The translations under genes were made by a program, and so were the position numbers. 20,700 bases of DNA, from NCBI GenBank assembly GCA_945873015.1, contig CAMCBY010000020.1, positions 1-20,700 on the forward strand. Direction: 5' to 3'. The notes beneath the pieces were generated by a model. It worked only from the letters and a program-made list of their open reading frames with translations. It was not told the origin of the DNA and ran no database searches. The DNA is from Klebsiella pneumoniae (GTDB lineage Bacteria; Pseudomonadota; Gammaproteobacteria; Ga0077536). Positions 7,120 to 13,448 of this stretch are shown piece after piece (positions within the stretch are counted from its first letter, which is position 1; each line of letters starts with the position of its first letter).

Positions 7120-8061
7120 TCAAACCCTCAAGTCGGCGCGCGGGTCCAAAGGCATGAGGCGCGCCATTTCGCGATACAAAGCGCGCTGTTCCTCGCTGTG
7201 CGCCTCGGGCACCAGAATCTTCAACACGACGTACTGGTCGCCCGCCGGTTGCCCGGGCAGTCCGCGCCCGGCGAGACGCAATTTGCGGCCGGCCTGTGCG
7301 CCGGGCCCAATTGCAACTTCGACCTTGCCGCCGAGGGTCGGCACCACCACTTTCGCGCCGAGCGCCGCTTCCCACGGGGTCAACGGCAGATCGAGGTAGA
7401 TGTCGCGTCCCTCGGCGTGCAGGTGCGGATGCGGTTCGAACTCGACTTCCAGGAACAGGTCGCCATGCGGGCCGCCATTGAAGCCGGCACCGCCCTGGCC
7501 GACCAGCCGGATGCGCTGGCCGGCGGTCACCCCCTTGGGAATGGTGACGTTGATAGTCTTGGTCTTATGTTGCACTTCGCCGCGCGCGTCGACTTCCGGT
7601 ACCGCAAACGACAGGCTGCGGGTCGCACCCTGAAACGAATCGGCCAGGCTGACGGCAATGCGCGTGCTGCGGTCCTGGCCGCGCATACGAAAGCCATCGC
7701 CGCGCGCGTGTTGGCCGCCCGCGCCCGCGCCAGCTCCGAATATCGAGGAGAAAAAATCGCTGAATTCGGCGCTGTCGCGAAAGCCCGCGCTCTGATAGCT
7801 GAAGTTGGGATCGTGTTCGGGGGGCGTGAATTGATCACCGTGGCGCCAGTTCGCGCCGAGGCGATTGTAGGCTTCGCGCTTATCGGTATCTTTCAGCACT
7901 TCATAGGCTTCCTGCACGTCCTTGAAGTGCGCCTCGCAGTCCGGCTCCTTGCTGACATCAGGATGGTATTTGCGTGCGAGCTTGCGGTAGGCGCGCTTGA
8001 TGTCATCGCCTGACGCGTCGCGGCTGATACCCAGGGTTTCGTAATAGTCTTTGAACTGCAT
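7120..8061 (-). CDS. cbpA: DnaJ-class co-chaperone CbpA
   Basis: The 313-residue protein begins MQFKDYYETLGISRDAS. I take this M as the start because the family begins exactly there; the further upstream codons cross the promoter. The J domain (1-70) has HPD at 33-35, which stimulates DnaK ATPase. A Gly/Phe-rich linker with FSSIFGAGAGAGG follows at about 103-120. Then come two beta-barrel substrate-binding domains and a C-terminal dimer region. There is no CxxCxGxG zinc finger, which makes it a class B J protein like CbpA rather than DnaJ. It acts in the cytoplasm and binds curved DNA in the E. coli case. A consensus-like sigma32 promoter lies about 70 bp upstream, and cbpM follows directly. 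Confidence 0.92.
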   Translation of the reverse strand: MQFKDYYETLGISRDASGDDIKRAYRKLARKYHPDVSKEPDCEAHFKDVQEAYEVLKDTDKREAYNRLGANWRHGDQFTPPEHDPNFSYQSAGFRDSAEFSDFFSSIFGAGAGAGGQHARGDGFRMRGQDRSTRIAVSLADSFQGATRSLSFAVPEVDARGEVQHKTKTINVTIPKGVTAGQRIRLVGQGGAGFNGGPHGDLFLEVEFEPHPHLHAEGRDIYLDLPLTPWEAALGAKVVVPTLGGKVEVAIGPGAQAGRKLRLAGRGLPGQPAGDQYVVLKILVPEAHSEEQRALYREMARLMPLDPRADLRV

Positions 8062-8131
8062 GACTCGGCCCGTCGCTCGTGGTGGTCGCTCGTACTTGCG
8101 CGCGCCTTGTGCGCACCAGCATTCAAGACCT

Positions 8132-8160
8132 ATATGGGGCGAGGGGGCGCGCACTTCAAT
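8132..8160 (-). promoter_or_regulatory. Sigma32-type heat-shock promoter of cbpA-cbpM
   Basis: Read on the minus strand, ATTGAAG (8160-8154), a 14-base spacer and CCCCATAT (8139-8132) match the sigma32 consensus CTTGAAA-N13-15-CCCCATnT: six of seven at the minimal TTGAA core and flanks, and full agreement at the -10 box. Transcription would start near 8125, giving a leader of about 65 bases before the cbpA ATG. It lies just after the end of the GNAT gene, so cbpAM can be induced apart from the upstream phaC transcript. Confidence 0.8.
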
Positions 8161-8183
8161 GGTGAGCGCCTTGCGCGGCGAGG

Positions 8184-8780
8184 TCAGCCGCGACCGTAGG
8201 CGGCGCGCTGGGCAAGAAAGTTGCGTACGCTGCAGGCTTTGAGCAACAGGTCGTGATATTTGCCTTCGCGGTCTTTCACGTGATCGCGCAGCAGCGCTTC
8301 GGGTTGAAAGCCGAGTTCCTGGAACAATACCCGCGCACCTTCCTGATCGGGCGTCATTCGCGCCAGCAGTTTTTCGACATCGAGCGCCAGCGCAATATTA
8401 AACGCCTCGCGCGCCAGCAGCCGACCGAGGCCGCGGCCACGTGTGCGCATCGCGGTGGCGACCCGCAGGTCAGCGATGTGGCGTGTCCATTCGAGCTCGT
8501 TCAGGTTGATGGTCGAGTAGCCGCACACGCCGAGACTGTCTTCAGCCAGCAGCGAATACACCACACCTTTGTCGAGATCTTTCATCCAACTGTCGACCCC
8601 GCTTTGGCGGGTGATGTCGCGACGCATGTACAAGGTGTCATGTGGCGGCAGTTCGCGGGCGAAGGCCATCACGGCCTCACCATCGGCCGGCGACATGATC
8701 CGTATGCGATAGTCCAGACCGCCCAGCCTGGCGCTGATGGGGTAATGCGCAAGCGCCTCGCCGACCGCTTCCCGACTCAT
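8184..8780 (-). CDS. GNAT-family N-acetyltransferase
   Basis: The 198-residue protein shows the acetyl-CoA pyrophosphate loop RTRGRGLG at 112-119 (Q/RxxGxG/A), preceded by the beta-4 strand HIADLRVATAMR. The later segment ARVLFQELGFQPEALLRDHV is the usual alpha-4/beta-6 region. GNATs move an acyl group from acyl-CoA to an amine of a protein or a small molecule; the target here is unknown. AGGAG lies about eight bases before the ATG. The gene begins 31 bp after the phaC-like stop on the same strand, so the two are probably co-transcribed. That could point to control of the polymer machinery or to use of the same acyl-CoA pool, which is inference. Confidence 0.85.
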   Translation of the reverse strand: MSREAVGEALAHYPISARLGGLDYRIRIMSPADGEAVMAFARELPPHDTLYMRRDITRQSGVDSWMKDLDKGVVYSLLAEDSLGVCGYSTINLNELEWTRHIADLRVATAMRTRGRGLGRLLAREAFNIALALDVEKLLARMTPDQEGARVLFQELGFQPEALLRDHVKDREGKYHDLLLKACSVRNFLAQRAAYGRG

Positions 8781-8811
8781 CCTGTTCTCCTGCGTGTGAA
8801 AGTGTTGCCGT

Positions 8812-9906
8812 TCATACGTTTCGCACGCTCAACCAGTCGTCAAGCTGCGGCCACAGACGGGACTTCGCGTCGCCTCCGGCGACCAGGCTGACGTGGCCGC
8901 CATTGCTGACTATCTCGGTTTTATCCTGGCTGCCGAGCAAGGGCAGCAGGTCCCGCGATGCCGCCGCCGGCACGATGTGATCGTGCTGGGCGGCAACGTG
9001 CAGGAATGGCACCGTGACGGCGCCGAGGTCGATGCGTGCGCCGCGCAGTGTAAGGGTGTTATCTGCGAATTTGTTTTCGACGATAAATTCCTTGACCAGG
9101 TCGCGCGCCAGTGCGCCTGCTACCGGCAGCTGAGCCATTGCCCAGCGGTCAAAACGCAGATGGGCTTTGGCAAAGGCGTCGTCCGCGACGTTATTCAAAA
9201 GCGGCGTCGGGTCGGAACTGCGCAATAGCGGGCGCAGCGCCTGTAGCGAATTGTTGATGAAATCCCCCGGAATATTGCCGAGTTCGCTGACCAGACGATC
9301 GATATCAAAAGACCTGGCGGTCATCCAGCGTTTGTACTGCTGCAGGCCGGCGGCGTTCACCGGTGTGGCAAAACAGGCCAGATTCCGCACCGGCCCGCCG
9401 ACATTGAGCGCGCTGTACATGCAGCTCAGCATGCCGCCCAGGCAGTAGCCGACCAGCGTGATGTCGGGTTTGCCGCTGGCGGACAGCACCGCATCTATGC
9501 AGCCGCCAAGCAGATCGTGCACGTAGTGCTCCAGCGCCAGATGGCTCTGGTCGCGCCGCGGCGCCGCCCATTCCAGCATGTAGATATCGTGACCCTGCAT
9601 GACCAGGTATTCGGTCAGGCTCTGGCCTTTGGCCAGATCGAGGATGTAACCCTTGGCGAGCGGAGACATGACCAGCAGCACCGGCATGCGGTAGCCGTCG
9701 TCGCGGGTGGACAGATAGTGATAAAGCCGCGCGGTTTCGTTGCTGTAGAGCCATTCCCGCGGCGTCGGGCCGACGTCGAGATCCGATTCGGTCTGCGATA
9801 AAGGCGCGAGGCCCGGAATATTGCGTGCGATGGCACGTTCCTGCGCACGCCACACACTGGTTTCAAGATCGTCGCCGCCGAGGTCGGTGCTGGCAGGTGC
9901 GGTCAT
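8812..9906 (-). CDS. phaC: PhaC-like polyhydroxyalkanoate synthase (class III/IV size)
   Basis: This 364-residue alpha/beta hydrolase-fold protein has a cysteine nucleophile in VGYCLGGML (Cys155), Asp309 in QHDHIVP, and His338 in NGGHVSLVAG. The Cys-Asp-His set with a GxCxGG box is what separates PHA synthases from lipases. The length fits class III/IV PhaC rather than the roughly 590-residue class I/II enzymes. PHA synthases polymerise hydroxyacyl-CoA into storage granules. Class III enzymes need PhaE and class IV need PhaR; neither is visible here, so function as a synthase is likely but not assured. Its ATG overlaps the stop of a 54-codon ORF (ATGA). No strong Shine-Dalgarno is seen, which agrees with translational coupling. 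A divergent PadR regulator lies upstream. Confidence 0.75.
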   Translation of the reverse strand: MTAPASTDLGGDDLETSVWRAQERAIARNIPGLAPLSQTESDLDVGPTPREWLYSNETARLYHYLSTRDDGYRMPVLLVMSPLAKGYILDLAKGQSLTEYLVMQGHDIYMLEWAAPRRDQSHLALEHYVHDLLGGCIDAVLSASGKPDITLVGYCLGGMLSCMYSALNVGGPVRNLACFATPVNAAGLQQYKRWMTARSFDIDRLVSELGNIPGDFINNSLQALRPLLRSSDPTPLLNNVADDAFAKAHLRFDRWAMAQLPVAGALARDLVKEFIVENKFADNTLTLRGARIDLGAVTVPFLHVAAQHDHIVPAAASRDLLPLLGSQDKTEIVSNGGHVSLVAGGDAKSRLWPQLDDWLSVRNV

Positions 9907-10067
9907 GACGACGCAGGCACACGGTTCGTCGAACCTTGGTGCGCACCGTAGGCAGTCGGCTGCGTGGCGCAGGTCTTGCCAAGGCCCAAGCTATCGCGCT
10001 GGCCGGCGAGCGGGTTTTCAAGCAGGGTGCCGGCGAAATTCAGGGTTTCGGGTTTTTTGTCAGCCAA
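9903..10067 (-). CDS. Small ORF (54 aa) translationally coupled to phaC
   Basis: I do not recognise this protein. The TTG start at 10067 has AGGAG nine bases upstream. The product begins (M)ADKKPETLNFAGTLLENP, and the last three bases form ATGA with the phaC start. Most codons end in G or C, as in the real genes around it. The product is hydrophilic, with no membrane segment and a Gly/Ser/Thr-rich tail. Its placement between the PadR-controlled promoter region and phaC suggests a small partner of the synthase, or a leader peptide that loads ribosomes for phaC. The alternative is that the overlap is chance. The 165-base frame is short and the start codon is weak, so I keep confidence moderate. 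Confidence 0.5.
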   Translation of the reverse strand: MADKKPETLNFAGTLLENPLAGQRDSLGLGKTCATQPTAYGAHQGSTNRVPASS

Positions 10068-10143
10068 GTTCGGGTGCTCCTGCGCGCGCCGTAGCGGTGA
10101 GTGTGTCGCGAAAATTGGTGCGGTGCAAAAAAATCTAGTCGGT

Positions 10144-10172
10144 TTGACAGCTAGATGCAAGTTGCATATAGA
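10144..10172 (+). promoter_or_regulatory. Sigma70 promoter of the PadR gene
   Basis: TTGACA (10144-10149), a 17-base spacer and TATAGA (10167-10172) give a near-consensus housekeeping promoter. The expected first transcribed base is about 10179, which places the ATG at 10180 at or next to +1. The transcript would then be leaderless, unless translation starts at the later in-frame ATG 10267. Confidence 0.75.
10151..10171. promoter_or_regulatory. Dyad operator overlapping the padR promoter
   Basis: Two 10-base arms around a central G (CTAGATGCAA / TTGCATATAG) are inverted repeats with one mismatch; the core ATGCAA-G-TTGCAT is perfect. PadR regulators bind dyads of the ATGC/ATGT...GCAT/ACAT type. 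The site fills the spacer and covers most of the -10 box, so binding should block transcription of the regulator. It also overlaps TTGCAT on the minus strand, a weak -35 candidate with TAGATT (10137-10132) 17 bases further on, directed toward phaC. Confidence 0.6.
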
Positions 10173-10179
10173 TGGCCCC

Positions 10180-10581
10180 ATGCCCGCCACCAAACCCTCT
10201 CTGTGCACTAGTCAGCGGTCTGCAACCGAAGACCTCTGGAGCGGCCCGAGCCATCCGACCGGCGACATGCTCAACGCCCAGTTACTGGCCATGCTCAAGG
10301 ACTGGCCAGCCTACGGTTACGAGCTCGCGCAGCAGCTCGAACAGGCCGGTTTCGGTAATTACAACAAGGGCACCGTCTATCGCGCCCTGCGCCAGATGGA
10401 GAACGGGGGGCTGGTGTCGTCGATATGGGAGACCAGCAGTGCCGGCCCGGCGCGACGCATGTATTCCACCACCGAGGCGGGTAATCTTTTCCTGCAGAAC
10501 TGGCTGACTTTGCTTAATCTGCACCGTGCCACGCTGGAACGGTTTCTGTCCGGCACGGGTGGCGGTGAGACGCAAAAATAG
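10180..10581 (+). CDS. PadR-family transcriptional regulator, PhaQ-like by context
   Basis: The 133-residue protein has the PadR winged helix: LLAMLKDWPAYGYELAQQLE (35-54), then NKGTVYRALRQMENGGLVSS (62-81), and the wing with RRMYSTTEAG (92-101). A short C-terminal helix follows instead of a long coiled coil, as in the small PadR-s2 type. Being divergent from a phaC-like gene recalls PhaQ of Bacillus megaterium, a PadR-type repressor that responds to the polymer; that parallel is inference. The start at ATG 10180 has no Shine-Dalgarno sequence and coincides with the predicted transcription start. ATG 10267 is the alternative start and would leave 104 residues with the winged helix intact. Confidence 0.82.
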   Translation: MPATKPSLCTSQRSATEDLWSGPSHPTGDMLNAQLLAMLKDWPAYGYELAQQLEQAGFGNYNKGTVYRALRQMENGGLVSSIWETSSAGPARRMYSTTEAGNLFLQNWLTLLNLHRATLERFLSGTGGGETQK

Positions 10582-10680
10582 TGGCGATTGTGCCAATCAT
10601 CTGCCTGCCAATCAGCCTGCGAGTTTTGCCATGTATACAAGTCTGAACGCGAACGACGATATCAAGCTGGAGGTGCGCGC

Positions 10681-11601
10681 ATGAGCGTCATTCTGTTCAC
10701 GCTGAGTGCAGTGCTGGCGAGCCTGGTGCTGCTCTATTACCTGGCGCCAGGGGTATTGTTTCAACTGGCGACCAAGCTCGGGCGCCGCAGTGCGGGGCTT
10801 GAACTGGCCGAGGCAAGCGTCGACGGCCATCGTGTGCCTTATCTCCACGGCGGCCAGGGTGAGCCCCTGTTATTGCTGCACGGCTTTGGCGCCAACAAGG
10901 ATCACTGGACCTTCATCGCCCGTCTGCTGACCCCCCATTTCCGCGTGATTGCACCGGATCTGCCGGGTTTTGGCGATGCCAGCCGTTTGCACGATGCCCA
11001 CTATGGCGTCGAACCTCAGCTCGACCGCATCGCGGCCTTCGCGCGCGCGCTTGGCCTCGAGCGATTTCATCTCGGCGGCAATTCGATGGGCGGCTATCTG
11101 GCCATTTTGTACGCCCTGTACCAGCCTGAGCAGGTCAAAAGCCTGTGGTTGCTGGCGCCCGCCGGCGTGCTGGGCGCACAACCGAGCGACATGCTGCGGC
11201 TGCTTGAAGCCGGCGACAACCCGCTGGTCGCGACCGACATGGTCGCCTTCGACCGTCTCGCCAGCCTGTGTTTCTGCAAACAGCCCTTCATGCCGGCCCA
11301 GTTCAAGAAGCCGCTGCTGGCGCGTGCGATCAGCGAGGCGTCGTTCAATACGCGCATATTCGAGCAGATGTTCAGCGCGCCACTCGCGCTGGAGGAACGG
11401 GTGGGTACGCTCACGACGCGCACCCTGGTGGTGTGGGGCGACGATGACCGCGTGCTGCATCCGTCGGCGCTCGAGATCCTGCGGCCTTTGCTCCGCGATG
11501 CCGAATTTATCCTCATGCGCGACATGGGCCATGTGCCGATGATCGAGCGTCCCGCCGAAACCGCCCTCGATTTCCTGCGTTTTCACGGCCGTCTGGCCTG
11601 A
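10681..11601 (+). CDS. Membrane-anchored alpha/beta hydrolase (lipase/esterase type)
   Basis: The start at ATG 10681 has GGAGG seven bases upstream. The 306-residue protein opens with a hydrophobic segment (about 3-29, VILFTLSAVLASLVLLYYLA) that should anchor it in the inner membrane. The hydrolase core follows: oxyanion segment LLLHGFGANKDHW (64-76), nucleophile Ser135 in GGNSMGGYLA, acid in WGDDDRVLHP (Asp254 or Asp255), and His284 in GHVPMIERP. This layout recalls the Moraxella Lip3-type lipases. It is downstream of padR on the same strand with a 99-bp gap. Its role might be turnover of acyl esters or polymer, but that is a guess from location. Confidence 0.85.
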   Translation: MSVILFTLSAVLASLVLLYYLAPGVLFQLATKLGRRSAGLELAEASVDGHRVPYLHGGQGEPLLLLHGFGANKDHWTFIARLLTPHFRVIAPDLPGFGDASRLHDAHYGVEPQLDRIAAFARALGLERFHLGGNSMGGYLAILYALYQPEQVKSLWLLAPAGVLGAQPSDMLRLLEAGDNPLVATDMVAFDRLASLCFCKQPFMPAQFKKPLLARAISEASFNTRIFEQMFSAPLALEERVGTLTTRTLVVWGDDDRVLHPSALEILRPLLRDAEFILMRDMGHVPMIERPAETALDFLRFHGRLA

Positions 11602-11657
11602 GTACGGACGCGTGGCGCGCGCTATGATGCCGGTCCCGTGCCACCGGAGTGCCAGCC

Positions 11658-12047
11658 ATGTCCGAACGTTACCGCGAACTTCATGACTTGAGTGTCGCTT
11701 TCCTCGACGCCTTCAATCGTTACGATCTTGACGCAGTGATGTCTTATTTCACTGACGATGCGGTCTACGAAGAACTGACCGGGCGCGCCAGTCGCGGCCG
11801 TGAGGCGATACGTAAGGCCTTTGCCCCGCAGTTCGAGGGCAAGTTCGGCCCCATCCAGTTCATCGAGGACGACACCTTCATCGACGCCGGCAGCGGCAAG
11901 GTCATGAGCAGTTGGGACATGACCATCGAAAAGGACGGCGTGCCGCAGGTCATGCGCGGGCTGGATCTGCTGCAGTTCGTCGGCGACAAAATCGTCCTGA
12001 AACAGACCTACGTCAAAACCAAGGCGCCCCATTACACGGCGCCCTGA
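11658..12047 (+). CDS. SnoaL/NTF2-like protein
   Basis: The 129-residue protein has the compact cone fold pattern of the SnoaL/ketosteroid-isomerase group: AFLDAFNRYDLDAVMSYFTD (13-32), DDAVYEELTGRASRGREAIRKAF, and beta strands that end in VLKQTYVKTKAP. Members serve as isomerases, cyclases, hydrolases or mere ligand-binding folds; without a recognised partner I cannot assign a reaction. GGAG eight bases before ATG 11658 decides the start over the in-frame GTG at 11649. It lies 56 bp after the hydrolase gene and may be co-transcribed with it. A 131-bp gap then leads to the sigma factor gene. Confidence 0.8.
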   Translation: MSERYRELHDLSVAFLDAFNRYDLDAVMSYFTDDAVYEELTGRASRGREAIRKAFAPQFEGKFGPIQFIEDDTFIDAGSGKVMSSWDMTIEKDGVPQVMRGLDLLQFVGDKIVLKQTYVKTKAPHYTAP

Positions 12048-12143
12048 ACGGGCCTTGCATCCGTTCGAACGCGACCAGCGTAGTCGAGTAATCGAACCAT
12101 CCCCGCCGCACGGGGTACTTAACGCATAAGCAGGGGAGTGTGG

Positions 12144-12167
12144 CCGGCACCGCGAAGTGGGTGCCGG
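12144..12167 (+). promoter_or_regulatory. Hairpin in the leader of the ECF sigma gene
   Basis: CCGGCACC (12144-12151) and GGTGCCGG (12160-12167) form a perfect 8-bp stem with an 8-base loop. It lies between a strong GGGGAG (12133-12138) and ATG 12179, and it contains or touches two in-frame GTG codons (12140, 12161). It could control translation of the sigma factor. If GTG 12140 is the true start, it would instead lie within the coding region. Confidence 0.4.
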
Positions 12168-12178
12168 TCCGTTACAAC

Positions 12179-12772
12179 ATGACAAGAATTGCCGATAGCG
12201 TCGAAACGGAACTGGACCAGGACTTGGCCCGCCTGCGCAGTCTGCGCCATGACCGCGGCGCGTTTGAAGCGCTGTACCGGGACTTCTACCCGCGCCTGTT
12301 CGAGTTCGTGCTGCGCATTCTCGGCGCGCCGCCCGACGTCGAGGAAACCATCAACGACACCATGATGGTGGTGTGGAACAAGGCCGATGAGTTTCGTGAG
12401 CAGTCGAAGGTCTCGACCTGGATTTTCGGCATCGCCTACAAAAAGGCGCTCAAGCGCCTGAAGTCGAACAAACGACTGGCCGCACGTGAGTTGCACTGCG
12501 ACGTCGAGCAGGAAGACCGTCGTGACCCGGCCGATACGGTCAGTCACCGCGCCGCCATCGAGCGTATTCGGGTGGCGGTCGCCAAGTTGCCGCTGGCTCA
12601 GCGCAGCATCGTGCACCTGGCATTTTTTTACGGTTATACCTATCCCGAGATTGCCGCCATCGTCGGTTGTCCGGTCAACACAGTGAAGACGCGTATGTTC
12701 TATGCGCGCGAGCGCCTGAAACCGGCGCTCGATCTGGCCATGAGCGTGGAGAATTCGGATGAACGGCGCTGA
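12179..12772 (+). CDS. ECF-type RNA polymerase sigma factor
   Basis: From ATG 12179 the product has 197 residues. Region 2 covers about 26-95, with DVEETINDTMMVVWNKADEF and STWIFGIAYKKALKRLK. The region 4 helix-turn-helix is YPEIAAIVGCPVNTVKTRMF (155-174), followed by ARERLK. Region 3 is absent, as in sigma-70 group IV. The true start is uncertain: GTG at 12140 and 12161 are in frame, and the only good Shine-Dalgarno (GGGGAG) lies 40 bases before the ATG. The gene overlaps the anti-sigma gene by 14 bp, so the two products are made in step. It would direct polymerase to a small regulon, probably including this operon; I could not identify a matching promoter with confidence. Confidence 0.9.
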   Translation: MTRIADSVETELDQDLARLRSLRHDRGAFEALYRDFYPRLFEFVLRILGAPPDVEETINDTMMVVWNKADEFREQSKVSTWIFGIAYKKALKRLKSNKRLAARELHCDVEQEDRRDPADTVSHRAAIERIRVAVAKLPLAQRSIVHLAFFYGYTYPEIAAIVGCPVNTVKTRMFYARERLKPALDLAMSVENSDERR

Positions 12773-13448
12773 ACAGTCTTCCAACCATCCCGCCCACGCG
12801 GCGGCGTGGGAATTGCTGCCCTGGTATCACAACGACGCCCTGGAGCCTGCCCAGCGTGCACAGGTCGACAGCCATTTACGCGAGTGCCTGGTCTGTGCGC
12901 GTGAAGTGCGGCATCTGCGGCAATTGAATCTCGCCATCAGCGCACCCGCCCACGAACATGCCAGCGCGCAGGCCTTTGCGCGCCTCTCGGCAGAAATTGA
13001 CGCCCGCGAGCGTTCCTGGCGCGAACGCTTGCGCAGTCTGCTGGTCGACATGCTGGCGCCGGCTCCGATGCTGGCGGCGGTCGCGTTCATCGCCTTGGCG
13101 ATGCTGCTGGTGTGGAATGTCCAGCGCAGTCACGAGACGGTGGTCGATAGCGCCGAGAAACAGTTTCAAACCCTGGGTCGCCGCGAGCATCTGTCATCAT
13201 CTCTCGACCAGCCGTTATTGCGCGTGGTGCTGAAGGACGGAGTCACCTCGGCCAAGCGCGATGCCTGGCTGCACGCTCACCAGGCCGAGTTGCTGGAGGG
13301 ACCGACGGCCATCGGCGTGATGACCGTGCGCCTCGAACTTGGGCCGCGCAATATCAACTCGGTCATCGAGCAGATGCGCGCCGAGGCCGACACCTTGTTC
13401 GTCGAGCCGTTGCGTAATACCGGCACGCGCCCGGATCGCCGACGGTGA
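12759..13448 (+). CDS. Transmembrane anti-sigma factor with zinc-type (HxxxCxxC) domain
   Basis: The 229-residue protein has three parts. The cytoplasmic domain carries WELLPWYHNDAL (17-28) and the zinc motif His39, Cys43, Cys46 in HLRECLVC, as in ZAS-type anti-sigma factors that hold the sigma factor. One membrane segment spans about 99-121. The periplasmic part includes a segment at about 153-218 (LLRVVLKDG, then ELLEGPTAIGVMTVRLEL, then LFVEPL) with the beta-alpha-beta-beta-alpha-beta rhythm of subtilisin propeptides (I9/fervidolysin-like). That last assignment is my pattern reading, not a search result. GGAG precedes the ATG, which overlaps the sigma gene. The stop overlaps the protease GTG start (GTGA). 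Confidence 0.85.
   Translation: MNGAEQSSNHPAHAAAWELLPWYHNDALEPAQRAQVDSHLRECLVCAREVRHLRQLNLAISAPAHEHASAQAFARLSAEIDARERSWRERLRSLLVDMLAPAPMLAAVAFIALAMLLVWNVQRSHETVVDSAEKQFQTLGRREHLSSSLDQPLLRVVLKDGVTSAKRDAWLHAHQAELLEGPTAIGVMTVRLELGPRNINSVIEQMRAEADTLFVEPLRNTGTRPDRRR

Noticed and set aside
5891..7399. Long plus-strand open frame of 502 codons opposite the methyltransferase, decarboxylase and cbpM genes
   Set aside because: It is an antisense shadow: the minus strand encodes three proteins with clear family motifs and ribosome-binding sites, and the plus-strand product has no recognisable domain.
9964..10179. Upstream extension of the PadR frame
   Set aside because: It would lie before the predicted promoter and opposite the small ORF, and the residues do not resemble PadR proteins.
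12048..12130. ECF-type autoregulated promoter before the sigma gene (GAACC near 12094)
   Set aside because: A GAACC is present, but no convincing -10 partner at the right spacing could be chosen by eye.
12119..12784. Minus-strand open frame over the sigma factor gene, and a similar one over the subtilisin (13499-14380)
   Set aside because: Antisense shadows of genes with unmistakable sigma region 2/4 and S8 motifs; no family resemblance of their own.
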